The translations under genes and the position numbers were made by a program. Positions 1 through 7,712 of a DNA stretch of 47,816 bases are shown here, in pieces (the stretch's first letter is position 1; each line of letters starts with the position of its first letter). The stretch spans positions 1 to 47,816 of the forward strand of contig CALUJN010000040.1 of the NCBI GenBank assembly GCA_944320985.1, read 5' to 3'. This stretch comes from an uncultured Alistipes sp. Lineage in GTDB: Bacteria; Bacteroidota; Bacteroidia; Bacteroidales; Rikenellaceae. A model generated the notes under the pieces. It was not told the origin of the DNA and made no database searches. It was given only the letters and a program-made list of their open reading frames with translations.

Positions 1-865
1 GGTCGGTCTTGCCAACGAAGCGCGCATGCGGAGCACGCGGAACATGCGGCTGATGCAGTCCGTAATAGAGGAAGAAGGGTTTGTCGGCGGATTGCCGGTC
101 GAGGAAGTTCTCCACCTCACCGACGAAATAATCGGCCATCTCCTCGTCGACCCAGCGGGCCTTCTCTCCGCCCTTCATGAAGCCGATACGCGGGATGCCG
201 TTGACGATCGAGTTGTTGTGTCCGTGGTGCCATTTCATCTTCAGCATCTCGGGGTTGGTCAGCGCCGTGGGCTCGCCCTCGAAGTTCTTCTTGTAGTTGA
301 CATAGATCGGATCCTCGGGATCGAGACCCTCGACGAGTCCGTTCTTGACGTAGACGGTCGGCACGCGGTCGTTCGTCGCGGCGATCAGGTTCGTATAGTC
401 GAAGCCCACGGTGTTGGCGCTCGGCGTGATGGGCTTGTTCCAGTCGACGTTGCCGTCACCCATGCCCAGATGCCACTTGCCGATGGCTGCGGTGTTGTAA
501 CCCGCGGCCTGCATCATCTTCGGAAGGGTCGGGATGTCGGTGGGGATGATCAGCGGAGCGTCGCCCGGGAGGATCTTCGCATCGGCATTGCGCCATGGGT
601 AGAGGCCCGTGAACAGGGCGTAGCGGCTCGGCGTCGAGGTGGCCGAGGTGGCGTAGCCATTCTCGAAACGAACGCCTTGAGCGGCCAGCGAGTCAATATT
701 GGGCGTGTGGATCGCTGTGGCGCCGTAACAGCCCAGATCCCCCATGCCGAGGTCGTCAGCCACGATCAGCAGGATGTTCGGACGCGTGGGTGCTTTGGGT
801 TGTTCGGTGCAGGCTCCTGCCGCCAGAGCCAACGGCGGCAGGGCATAGATCATTTTACGGTTCAT
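1..865 (-). CDS. Sulfatase (S1 type, serine form), 3' end cut by the window
   Basis: Arylsulfatase-type enzyme that would remove sulfate esters from a glycan. The protein starts MNRKMIYALPPLALAAGAC, a signal peptide with a weak lipobox (Cys19), so it is probably a lipoprotein. The metal-binding Asp pair lies at about residues 37-38 (IVADDLG). The active-site signature is S77-T-P-S-R81 followed by YALFTG, so the residue converted to formylglycine is Ser, which in anaerobes is matured by an anSME-type radical SAM enzyme. IGKWHLG and the FFLYYGLHQPHVP block are also typical of the family. About 288 residues are visible; the C-terminal part lies outside the window. It is the last visible gene of a leftward operon and starts 12 bases after the stop of the beta-helix gene upstream. 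The family is certain; the subfamily and the sulfated substrate are not. Confidence 0.93.
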   Translation of the reverse strand, partial: MNRKMIYALPPLALAAGACTEQPKAPTRPNILLIVADDLGMGDLGCYGATAIHTPNIDSLAAQGVRFENGYATSATSTPSRYALFTGLYPWRNADAKILPGDAPLIIPTDIPTLPKMMQAAGYNTAAIGKWHLGMGDGNVDWNKPITPSANTVGFDYTNLIAATNDRVPTVYVKNGLVEGLDPEDPIYVNYKKNFEGEPTALTNPEMLKMKWHHGHNNSIVNGIPRIGFMKGGEKARWVDEEMADYFVGEVENFLDRQSADKPFFLYYGLHQPHVPRAPHARFVGKTD

Positions 866-877
866 GGTTACAGGGGT

Positions 878-3800
878 TTATTCGATTTCTTGCGAAAATT
901 CGGTCTTGCCATCGCAGGTATTCGCCTCGATGGTCATGTTGCGGTTGTGCTTCAGAATGAGGACCGCACGCTCGGGGCTGATCGGTTCATAAGTTCCGCT
1001 CCGCTCGATCCGGTTGCCGCGGAACACCAGCCCGTCCACATACTCGGCATCGAGAATATTGGTATCGAAGGTCCGGAAAAAATTGTTTTCGATCCGGATG
1101 TTCCGGTGCATGGGTTCATCGGCGAAGCGCTCCTCCCGGGAGTTTGCAATCGAGATCACCCCGAAGCGGCCTCCGCCCGTCACGCAGTCGCCGAAGCGGT
1201 TCTCGGCGATCAACACGTCGTCCACCGCCCCCGACTCATACCAGAAGGACATGTCCGTGCGGATGAGGATGGCCGGCATCATCGAGGCGAACTCATTGTG
1301 CTCGATGACCACCCGTCCGGGGGTCTTGATGACGAGATTCCGGGCCCGGTGGTTGCGGAACACACAGTTGCGCACAAGGTATTCGGAGGTGTTCCAGCTC
1401 TTGTTCTCGAGAATGTCCCCCGCCTTGAGCTCCTCCGGGAGCGGGTCGCGGAAAGTCAGCACCAGGTTGAGTTCGTCCAGTGTCTCGACCGCCTGCACCG
1501 TACCGATCGCCGAGCGGTTTCGCGACGGAGCGACGATGAACCAGATTTCGTCTCCCACGCCGGCAAATTCGAATCCCGCCTGCTGGAAGTGTCCCAGCCG
1601 GACCTGCACGCGATTCCGAGCCAGGCGTTTCACCACCTCGGCATAGGTGCCATGCACGTTGCTCGCATCGTCGAGCATGTTCTCAAAGCGGCAATTTTCA
1701 ATCGAAACCCGCCCGCGGCAGTTGCAGAAGTGGGTGGCATCGGCCGTCGTGGAGATCATGCGGTCCGATCCCGGCGGCAGCAGGACATTCACCCGTTCCA
1801 GAGCGATATCCTCGGAGCGTTCGGCCAGCACGCCCATTCCGGGAGCGTGGTAGATGTTCACCTCCTCGATGCGCACGTCACCGGAGCCGATCACATGGAA
1901 AGCCGGGGCATAGCGGTTGCCGCCCATGGGTCCCTTGAACGTGAAGACCGTACCCGGTTCGGGACGGCTGCGCAACCGCTCGAAGAAGGTCACCGTGCCG
2001 TCCCCGTTCCGCTGCACGCGGATATCGTTCGACTTGCGGTGCATATCGAAGTCCTTCGACCGGTAGACCGGGCATCGGGACTCCTTGTCGAAGAGGAGGC
2101 TCTCGCCCAGCGAGTTGAACGGCGTCACGGAGAGTGGGAAGACGATCCGCGAATCCTCGATCCGCCATTCATATCCCTTTTCATACATGCGGAGGGTGTA
2201 TTGCCCGGCTTCGAGGTCCGACGAAATGACCTCGCCCTGGATGAAGAACGGCGTCGTCCAGTCGATCGAAAGCCCCCGGATCACCACCCGTCGCGAATCC
2301 TTCACCAGAAAGGGCAGCACATAGCCGCTGAACAACAGCTGCGTATCGTGGCCCTCGATCACCAGATCCTGAAAATCCTCCAGCAGGAAGGCAATCCGCT
2401 TCACGCCGTTGTCGTGGTTCGTGATGGCCATCCAACGCTCCGGCAACAGTTCGGGCGTGATGTAGTAGCGACCCGCCGGAAGCACCAGCTTCGCGGAGTG
2501 TTTCGGCAGGCTGCCCAGCGCCTCGAGCAGCGTCGCGGTGATGTCCGTTTCGGGTTGCAGACGTCCCGTGAGGTCGACCGTCGACGACGCCCCGGCACTC
2601 CGGAACTCCCCTGCCGGACGGATCCGGTTGTCGGCAATCGTCAGCCCGGCGCAGTTGCGGACCGCGACCGCCTCCGCGCAATCCGTATAGAAGCAGTTGT
2701 CCGTGAAACGCGAGTCCGAGACCCCGGACAGGAACACGGCGGCCGAAATCGGGGCATGTACCGTATTCCGCTCGAACACGATCCCCTCGACCCCCTTCCA
2801 CCGGGCCGGCTCGGCGCCGTTGCGGCTGCCGCAGACGTTCGTGGCCATCATCACCGGGGCGGCCAGATCGCCCAGCGCACGGAACGACGCATCGAAACCG
2901 CAATGGTCGATCACATTGTCGCGGATGACCACATTGCGCGGCACGAAGCCCTCGGGCCACGAGGCGCTGTTCTGCAGCACGATGGCCGCCGTACTCGTAT
3001 GCTCCATCCGGTTGTCCGCGATCTCCCCGTCGACGGCCTGGATGAGCATGGCATAACGGCGCGAATTGCGGAAGTGATTGTTGCGGATGACAAAACCCCG
3101 ATTGGCACAGTTGTCATTGAAGAACATGTGGCACTCCTTGCCCTTGCCGCAGGTCAGTGCGCCCTCGTATCCGGGCGTCACCGTGATCTCCGAGCGGGGA
3201 CCGCCCAGACGGCGGACCGACGTCACCTTGAACCACCCCAGCATGTCGCCCTCAACCGGGGCAAACAGCCGCAGCGAATCGCCCGTCTGCAGCGTGCCCG
3301 ACACGACGAACCGCTCCGGAGCCGGATGTTCCTCGATGTGGATAAGCTCGGTCTTGATATTGATCGCATCGTCCTGCTGCCCCTCGAAAAGAGACCCCTC
3401 GACCCAGGGCCCGAACTCCGCCGGAGTAACATGGATGCAGTCGGCATTCTGGCTGATGAGCCGTCCAGGCAGCTTCTCCACCGAGCAGTCCAGAACGTTA
3501 ATCATCGACTTGGCCGACGAAAAGCCGCCGGCCGGTCCCGCACAGTTGACCAGGTCGATCAGCGAGATCTGCCAGCAGTCGACCATGCGGTAGGACGAAC
3601 GCCCGTTATAGCGGGCTATGATGGCCAGCCGGTCGTTCTCGCGAAGTTCGCGGATCACGTTGTTGCCAGTCGAGATGCGGAACGCACCGTCGTCAAGTCG
3701 TTGCACGGAGTAGACCTGCACGAGGTTCGGGGCCGTGTCCTTCAGCATCGAGCCATCCTCGCGGAAGAGCGAGCCCCAGCGGGTCTTCGACTGCAGGAAG

Positions 3801-4333
3801 TTCGCGCCGTCGGGGGCCGGGAAGCCCTCGTCGGGAATGAAGTCATAGGTCTTCTCCTCGATCCGGATGTTGCGGATCCGGCCTTGTGTAAAGGGCAGTT
3901 CCGCATAATCCAGACGGATGCCGCGGATGATGCCGAACTGACATTTCGAAAGGGAGATCAGCGCCTTGGTCGGGTCCTTGACGAGGAACTCGGCTCCCCG
4001 GCCGTCGATCTCGAACCACCGCAGCCCCTTCAGCGAAAAGCAATGCGTGGCTTCGGCATTGCGGGGCGTGATCTCGTAACGTCCCGGGGCGATCTTCAAC
4101 CGGACGGGCTCGCCGTCGGCCGCTTCGGCCAGAGCCTCAAAGGCGCGGGTCAATGCCCGCCAGTCATCCTTCCCGTCGTCGGGAATCGCCCCGAAGGCGG
4201 AGGCATCCAACGTTTTCCGGCACTCCATCGAGCGCAGCGGCTGTGGCCTCGAGGCCTCCGGCGACTGTGCTCCATAGGCCACGGCCGAGGCACAGAGCAG
4301 ACCGGCAAGCAACGATTTATTCAGCATGTTCAT
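878..4333 (-). CDS. Double beta-helix protein; C-terminal half GH110-like
   Basis: Exported protein of about 1,151 residues. I start it at ATG 4333 (MNMLNKSLLAGLLCASAVAYGA, a signal peptide); ATG 4327 is equally possible, and longer forms add a non-signal leader. It has two beta-helix halves. The C-terminal half (about residues 600-1151) has the GH110 landmarks: TADATHFCNCRG, then ENMLDDASNVHGTY with D888-D889. The N-terminal half (about 45-600) is a more distant beta-helix in which the same place reads GQQDDAINIKTE (D321-D322), without the HGTY tail. GH110 enzymes are inverting alpha-galactosidases acting on Gal-alpha-1,3-Gal ends. Only the C half looks catalytically complete; the N half may bind or be inactive. 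Its start overlaps the stop of the GH110 gene upstream by 17 bases, which suggests coupled translation. The GH110 link of the C half is good; the role of the N half is unknown. Confidence 0.85.
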   Translation of the reverse strand: MNMLNKSLLAGLLCASAVAYGAQSPEASRPQPLRSMECRKTLDASAFGAIPDDGKDDWRALTRAFEALAEAADGEPVRLKIAPGRYEITPRNAEATHCFSLKGLRWFEIDGRGAEFLVKDPTKALISLSKCQFGIIRGIRLDYAELPFTQGRIRNIRIEEKTYDFIPDEGFPAPDGANFLQSKTRWGSLFREDGSMLKDTAPNLVQVYSVQRLDDGAFRISTGNNVIRELRENDRLAIIARYNGRSSYRMVDCWQISLIDLVNCAGPAGGFSSAKSMINVLDCSVEKLPGRLISQNADCIHVTPAEFGPWVEGSLFEGQQDDAINIKTELIHIEEHPAPERFVVSGTLQTGDSLRLFAPVEGDMLGWFKVTSVRRLGGPRSEITVTPGYEGALTCGKGKECHMFFNDNCANRGFVIRNNHFRNSRRYAMLIQAVDGEIADNRMEHTSTAAIVLQNSASWPEGFVPRNVVIRDNVIDHCGFDASFRALGDLAAPVMMATNVCGSRNGAEPARWKGVEGIVFERNTVHAPISAAVFLSGVSDSRFTDNCFYTDCAEAVAVRNCAGLTIADNRIRPAGEFRSAGASSTVDLTGRLQPETDITATLLEALGSLPKHSAKLVLPAGRYYITPELLPERWMAITNHDNGVKRIAFLLEDFQDLVIEGHDTQLLFSGYVLPFLVKDSRRVVIRGLSIDWTTPFFIQGEVISSDLEAGQYTLRMYEKGYEWRIEDSRIVFPLSVTPFNSLGESLLFDKESRCPVYRSKDFDMHRKSNDIRVQRNGDGTVTFFERLRSRPEPGTVFTFKGPMGGNRYAPAFHVIGSGDVRIEEVNIYHAPGMGVLAERSEDIALERVNVLLPPGSDRMISTTADATHFCNCRGRVSIENCRFENMLDDASNVHGTYAEVVKRLARNRVQVRLGHFQQAGFEFAGVGDEIWFIVAPSRNRSAIGTVQAVETLDELNLVLTFRDPLPEELKAGDILENKSWNTSEYLVRNCVFRNHRARNLVIKTPGRVVIEHNEFASMMPAILIRTDMSFWYESGAVDDVLIAENRFGDCVTGGGRFGVISIANSREERFADEPMHRNIRIENNFFRTFDTNILDAEYVDGLVFRGNRIERSGTYEPISPERAVLILKHNRNMTIEANTCDGKTEFSQEIE

Positions 4334-6167
4334 CGTGATTACGGATGATAAAGTTACGATTCTTTTGACGATTCGAACCGATTTCGGTCCCGAAATCGGC
4401 GCGGACCGAGACCTCGGCCTCCGATTTCCCGACATAGCGGTTGCCCGAGAAGACAAAACCGCGAACATGCTCCACCTCGACCTCGGGGATCTCCGGGAAG
4501 AGCGACGGATAGGTGCCCGACGGCTCGATGACGTTGTCGCGGAAGACCAGTCCGTCCACCGAGCAGGCCCGCAGCACCGAACGGTCGAAACTCTTGAAGA
4601 GGTTGTTCTCGATGAGGATATTCCGCTCGTAGTAGACCCCTTCGGGCTTGGTCTTCACATGAGGGTTGACCCAGATCACCGACGCCTTGTTGCCGCCGTA
4701 GCAGCAGTCGAAGAAGGTGTTGTTGCGGATGACGACCTCCGAGACGGCACCGGATTCGTGCCAATGGTCCAGGTCGCCCTCGAAAAGGATCGAGGTCATC
4801 ATCGACGAGAAGGTGTTGTTCTCGACGATCATCTTCCGTCCGGAGCTCAGCAGAATGCTCCGCGCCCGGTTGTTGCGCACCACATTGTTGCGGAACGTCA
4901 GTTCGGGGTACCACGACATGTTCTCCAGTCCGTCGCCCGCGGCCACATCCGGCCCGACCGGCTTCTCGAAGCGCACCTGCGCGTAGACCTCGTTGATCTT
5001 CCGGTATTCGGCCACCCGGTTGGAGCCCTTCGGCGCAATGGACTGCGCATCGACGATCCGGATCTCGTCGCCCACAGCGGCGAAGTCGTAATCGAACTGC
5101 TGGGGATGGTTCAGCCGCGCGAGGAGCGTCCGCTCATCCACGACGCGCTCGACCTTGAGGTAGGTGCCATGCACGTTGGTCGCATCGTCGAGCATGTTCT
5201 CGAACAGGCAGTTCTCCACCACGACCGTCCCGCGGCAGTTACAGAAATGGGTGGCATCGGCCGTCGTCGTGACCATCCGATCCGATCCGGGCTTGAGGCA
5301 GACGTTCACCCGGTCGAGATGCAGGTCGCCGCTCTTCTCGGCAATCACGCCCATACCGCCCGCATGGTAAATATCAATCCGCTCGGCCTTGAAGCGCTCC
5401 GAATCCTTGACGTGGATCGCCGGAGCCAGCCGGTTCAAGCCGTTCGGCCCCTTGAACACATAGACCAGTCCCGCCGGAGCCGGTTCCTTGGCGAAGCGGG
5501 CCTTGATCCGCCAGATGCCGTTGTCCATCTTCCGGGCCTCGGCCGTCCGCGTATGCGGGCCGCCCAGCAGATAGCGGGCCGCATTGTAGGCCACGGCCCG
5601 TGTCCGGGGATCGAAGACCATCGTCTCCCCCAGGAAATGGAGCACCTGCCCGTTGTTGGTCAAGGTCAGCCGGTCGCCCTCCATCGCCACCTCCGAGAAG
5701 TCGGTCAGGCGCAGATCCACGGTGCCGTTCTCCGGATCCGAAGCCACGACCGTTCCCTGGATGTAAAAGGGTTCCTCCCAGTCGATGGAGAAGTTCTTCA
5801 GCGTGACGTTCTCCGAATGCTCGACCAGAAAAGGGGTCATGACGTCGTGAAAGACGAATGCCGACCCCTGCCCGTCGATCTCGACATCGCACATGCCCTC
5901 CAGCGGGAAGGCGAAATACTTGTAGCCGTTGTCATGGTTCGTCACCGCATGGTACTTGCCGCGGGCGCAGGTCCGGAAAAAGTGATACTCGCCTTTCGGG
6001 AAGACGAGCGTCAGATTCCCGTCGGGATGCTCCTCCAGGATCGACCGCACCACCGGCGTATAATCGTCGCACCCCGGCGCTGCATAGGCCGCGACCGACA
6101 CCACCTCCCGGCCATGGGCTGCCGTGGAAGCAGCCAAAATCAAAAACGAACAAATCAGTTTTTTCAT
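4317..6167 (-). CDS. GH110 alpha-1,3-galactosidase
   Basis: Predicted exported alpha-galactosidase that removes terminal alpha-1,3-linked galactose, as in the linear B motif or blood group B. The 616-residue length fits GH110. It has a signal peptide (MKKLICSFLILAASTAAHG), a short pre-helix domain with FPKGEYHF and NHDNGYKYFAFPLEG at about 55-91, FSIDWEEPFYIQG at 126-138, IYHAGGMGVIAEKSGD at 266-281, TADATHFCNCRG at 302-313, and ENMLDDATNVHGTY at 323-336. The D327-D328 pair sits where I expect active-site acids, but I cannot prove which is catalytic. A Shine-Dalgarno-like AGGAGA precedes ATG 6167. A TACTTTTG box lies about 40 bases upstream. It heads the operon that continues into the double beta-helix protein and a sulfatase. 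Family confidence is high; linkage specificity is from family knowledge. Confidence 0.9.
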   Translation of the reverse strand: MKKLICSFLILAASTAAHGREVVSVAAYAAPGCDDYTPVVRSILEEHPDGNLTLVFPKGEYHFFRTCARGKYHAVTNHDNGYKYFAFPLEGMCDVEIDGQGSAFVFHDVMTPFLVEHSENVTLKNFSIDWEEPFYIQGTVVASDPENGTVDLRLTDFSEVAMEGDRLTLTNNGQVLHFLGETMVFDPRTRAVAYNAARYLLGGPHTRTAEARKMDNGIWRIKARFAKEPAPAGLVYVFKGPNGLNRLAPAIHVKDSERFKAERIDIYHAGGMGVIAEKSGDLHLDRVNVCLKPGSDRMVTTTADATHFCNCRGTVVVENCLFENMLDDATNVHGTYLKVERVVDERTLLARLNHPQQFDYDFAAVGDEIRIVDAQSIAPKGSNRVAEYRKINEVYAQVRFEKPVGPDVAAGDGLENMSWYPELTFRNNVVRNNRARSILLSSGRKMIVENNTFSSMMTSILFEGDLDHWHESGAVSEVVIRNNTFFDCCYGGNKASVIWVNPHVKTKPEGVYYERNILIENNLFKSFDRSVLRACSVDGLVFRDNVIEPSGTYPSLFPEIPEVEVEHVRGFVFSGNRYVGKSEAEVSVRADFGTEIGSNRQKNRNFIIRNHDEHAE

Positions 6168-6205
6168 GCTTATCTCCTATTGTAGTTTTCAGGTCTTCCG
6201 ACACT

Positions 6206-6213
6206 CAAAAGTA
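6206..6213 (-). promoter_or_regulatory. Promoter -7 box for the GH110 operon
   Basis: On the minus strand this reads TACTTTTG, a full match to the Bacteroidota -7 consensus TAnnTTTG, 39 bases upstream of the GH110 start. No clear TTG -33 element is visible at the expected spacing, so activation by a regulator such as the neighbouring HTCS is plausible. Confidence 0.55.
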
Positions 6214-6236
6214 CAAAGACGCACACCGGGACCATA

Positions 6237-6310
6237 TCATTTTCGTCTCAGGAATTGCCACAAATGCAACATCCCGAAAAATGTTACCTCCGTGCCAATT
6301 TCATTTTCGT
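6237..6310. repeat. Direct repeat TCATTTTCGT in the divergent promoter region
   Basis: The 10-mer TCATTTTCGT occurs at 6237-6246 and again at 6301-6310, exactly 64 bases apart, about six helical turns. Both copies lie between the two divergent -7 boxes. This may be a regulator binding site; with only 10 bases and an AT-rich composition, chance is possible. Confidence 0.3.
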
Positions 6311-6339
6311 ATCTGCCAGCCGGCCGCAGCCGGAAGGAT

Positions 6340-6347
6340 TACTTTTG
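6340..6347 (+). promoter_or_regulatory. Promoter -7 box for the sulfatase-HTCS-sulfatase operon
   Basis: TACTTTTG, a full match to TAnnTTTG, 18 bases before ATG 6366, so the leader would be short. It is identical to the box of the divergent GH110 operon. No convincing -33 TTG is seen. Confidence 0.55.
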
Positions 6348-6365
6348 TAACAAAACATTGAAACC

Positions 6366-7712
6366 ATGCAACCCGCAACGATCGCAACCCTCGGCGCGGT
6401 GCTGACGGCCGGAGCCGCCACCGCCAATGCACAGACCACGAACCGCCCCAACTTCGTCATCATCTTCATCGACGATCTCGGCTACAACGACCTGGGTTTC
6501 CGGAACCCGTCGTTCCATACGCCCCACATCGACAGTCTGGCGCAGCGGAGCATCAACTTCGTCCACGCCTACGTGCCGTCGCCGACCTCGAGCCCCTCGC
6601 GGGCCGCGCTGCTCACGGGCCGCCATCCGATCAAGACGGGACTCGTCCGCCACATCAACGAAGGCAATCCGGATCCGTTCGGCACGGGCGAGTACGAATC
6701 GCTTCCGAGCGATCCGGGACGCATTCCCAACCGCCGGTTCCTGCCCAACTGCGAGCAGACCTTCGCTTCGGTCCTGAAAGCACACGGATACCGCACGGCA
6801 GCCGTCGGGAAATGGCACCTCGGGACCCGCGCCTACTATCCCGACCACCACGGCTTCGAACTCATGCGGGGCGAGAGCGACCTGGGCAACCCGGCCTCCT
6901 ATTTCCCCGACTACTTCACCGCCGCCTCGCGGAAGAACCGCTCGGGGAAATACCTCACGGACTACCTGACCGACTGCGCCGTGGAGATCATCGAACAGAA
7001 CGACTATGCGCAGACGCCCTTGTGCCTCTACGTGGCCCACTACGGCGTCCACACGCCCCACATGGCGCCCGAAGAGCTCGTAAAGAAGTACACCGACCGC
7101 GGCATCGATCCCCGCTATGCAATCTACCACGCCATGGTCGAGAGCATCGACACCTCGACCGGACGGATCCTCGAGGCGCTGGAGCGGGCCGGCGTGGCCG
7201 ACAACACCCTGCTCTTCTTCATCTCCGACCAGGGAGGCTTCTTCTCCAATGCCCCGCTGCGCGGCGGCAAGATGACCGGGGCGCTCTACGAGGGCGGAGC
7301 CCGGGTGCCGTTCTTCGTCCTTGCCCCCGGTGCCGCAGGCCGCGTCGTCGAGGAGCGCATCAGCACGCTGGACGTCTTCCCCACGCTGCTCGAATACGCC
7401 GGGCTACAACCCTCCGACTACCCGCAGCTCGAGGGACAGTCCCTGCAAAAAACCATTCGCGGAGGCCGATATTCGGAAAAACCTTTGTACTTTTACCGGA
7501 GTTACGAGGATCAACCCGCCGCCCTGATCGACCGGGATTTCAAATTCATCTGGTCACGCCGCGGCAACCACGAGCTCTACAACCTCGACGCGGACCCGAA
7601 CGAAACGGCCAATCTGGCGCACGATCCGAAGTTCCGCCGCATATTCAACAGGGCTCAAAAGATGATGTCCGATTTTCTCGACAAGTATGAACCGAACTCT
7701 CTTCCGGAATAG
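6366..7712 (+). CDS. Sulfatase (S1 type, serine form)
   Basis: Exported sulfatase of 448 residues with signal peptide MQPATIATLGAVLTAGAATANA and no lipobox, so probably periplasmic. The metal-binding Asp pair is D36-D37 (FIDDLGY). The active-site signature is S75-S-P-S-R79 followed by AALLTGRHP, so Ser75 would become formylglycine. The AAVGKWHLG block, YVAHYGVHTPH, and the C-terminal metal and substrate region ISDQGGFFSNAPLRGGK are all in place. It heads a rightward operon; its last 26 bases overlap the start of the HTCS gene, so translation is probably coupled. Its own promoter box lies at 6340-6347. The substrate position of sulfate removal cannot be read from the sequence. Confidence 0.93.
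   Translation: MQPATIATLGAVLTAGAATANAQTTNRPNFVIIFIDDLGYNDLGFRNPSFHTPHIDSLAQRSINFVHAYVPSPTSSPSRAALLTGRHPIKTGLVRHINEGNPDPFGTGEYESLPSDPGRIPNRRFLPNCEQTFASVLKAHGYRTAAVGKWHLGTRAYYPDHHGFELMRGESDLGNPASYFPDYFTAASRKNRSGKYLTDYLTDCAVEIIEQNDYAQTPLCLYVAHYGVHTPHMAPEELVKKYTDRGIDPRYAIYHAMVESIDTSTGRILEALERAGVADNTLLFFISDQGGFFSNAPLRGGKMTGALYEGGARVPFFVLAPGAAGRVVEERISTLDVFPTLLEYAGLQPSDYPQLEGQSLQKTIRGGRYSEKPLYFYRSYEDQPAALIDRDFKFIWSRRGNHELYNLDADPNETANLAHDPKFRRIFNRAQKMMSDFLDKYEPNSLPE

Noticed and set aside
26-4348. Another long plus-strand open frame (about 1,440 codons) opposite the sulfatase and the double beta-helix gene
   Set aside because: Low-complexity composition typical of antisense frames in GC-rich DNA. 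The minus strand carries the sulfatase signature and the beta-helix motifs.
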